Assembly (NCBI GenBank): GCA_964590495.1
Contig: CAZPWQ010000173.1
Location: forward strand, 1 to 5,972
DNA length: 5,972 nucleotides
Source of the DNA: CAZPWQ01 sp964590495
GTDB lineage: Bacteria > Bacteroidota > Rhodothermia > Balneolales > Balneolaceae
Reading direction: 5' to 3'
Every line of letters begins with the position of its first letter. The stretch's first letter is position 1. Under the pieces are notes generated by a model, which saw only the letters and a list, made by a program, of their open reading frames with translations, did not search any database and was not told the DNA's origin. This document shows positions 5,917-5,972 of the stretch, piece by piece. The position numbers and the translations under genes are program-made.

Positions 5917-5972
5917 TTAAAAGAAATACAGCCCGGATTTTTCGCGGGCATTCAAGAGACGCAAATTATCAT
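5917..5972 (-). CDS. Possible C-terminal tail of a leftward gene (17 codons visible)
   Basis: One minus-strand frame is open from the window edge for 17 codons (DNLRLLNAREKSGLYFF) to a TAA at 5917-5919; the two other minus frames meet stops within the first seven codons. This is too short to identify a product or to prove coding. It overlaps the GC hairpin at 5931-5949, which would be an unusual place for a terminator if the frame is genuinely translated. Confidence 0.2.
   Translation of the reverse strand, partial: DNLRLLNAREKSGLYFF
5931..5949 (-). terminator. GC hairpin, possible terminator of a minus-strand gene beyond the window
   Basis: GCCCG (5931-5935) and CGGGC (5945-5949) form a perfect 5-bp GC stem around a 9-base loop. 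On the minus strand it is followed by TGTATTTCTTTT, an interrupted T run; on the plus strand no T run follows. That polarity fits termination of a leftward gene coming from beyond base 5972. The stem is short, and an open reading frame runs through it to a TAA at 5917-5919, so it could instead be coding sequence. Confidence 0.3.

Noticed and set aside
1..5972. CRISPR array, tRNA, rRNA, insertion sequence or attachment site
   Set aside because: No spaced direct repeats, transposase or recombinase sequence, terminal inverted repeats or tRNA-like folding was seen.

Overview
The window suggests a Gram-negative bacterium related to Bacteroidota, most likely the Balneolota/Rhodothermota group. Moderate GC, weak or absent Shine-Dalgarno sequences at the large genes, a Cys-anchored lipoprotein, and large Hanks-type kinases with a transmembrane segment and TPR tail all fit that group. 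The kinase style also occurs in Acidobacteriota and Planctomycetota, so the assignment is an inference from family resemblance and not a search result.

Layout. Bases 2-2599 (+) hold a transmembrane Ser/Thr protein kinase whose start lies before the window; the visible part opens just ahead of the glycine-rich loop. Nineteen bases after its stop, 2619-5399 (+) holds a second, complete 926-residue kinase of the same architecture: an N-terminal helical segment, a kinase domain, one membrane span and a TPR domain. Both keep every catalytic motif. They look like diverged tandem paralogues in one operon. The kinase domains are alike (about 54 of 95 residues identical by eye across the catalytic core), while the TPR parts differ strongly. 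The second kinase carries ten consecutive TPR units of exactly 42 residues each; the first has irregular TPR-like repeats and four cysteines.

Convergent to the kinases, on the minus strand, is a small unit: a 41-codon ORF (5719-5844) with a helix-turn-helix-like stretch, overlapping by ATGA the start of an 88-residue predicted lipoprotein (5456-5722). A good sigma70-like promoter sits inside the 41-codon ORF, so that ORF is either a coupled leader gene or simply the promoter region of the lipoprotein gene. The last ~130 bases hold no clear gene; a short open frame and a GC hairpin at the right edge may be the tail of a minus-strand gene outside the window.

Probable teamwork (inference): the TPR domains project into the periplasm and bind proteins or peptides, and the cytoplasmic kinase domains phosphorylate targets. 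No phosphatase, FHA protein or sigma factor is present in the window; a partner may lie upstream of base 1. Nothing links the lipoprotein functionally to the kinases except position.
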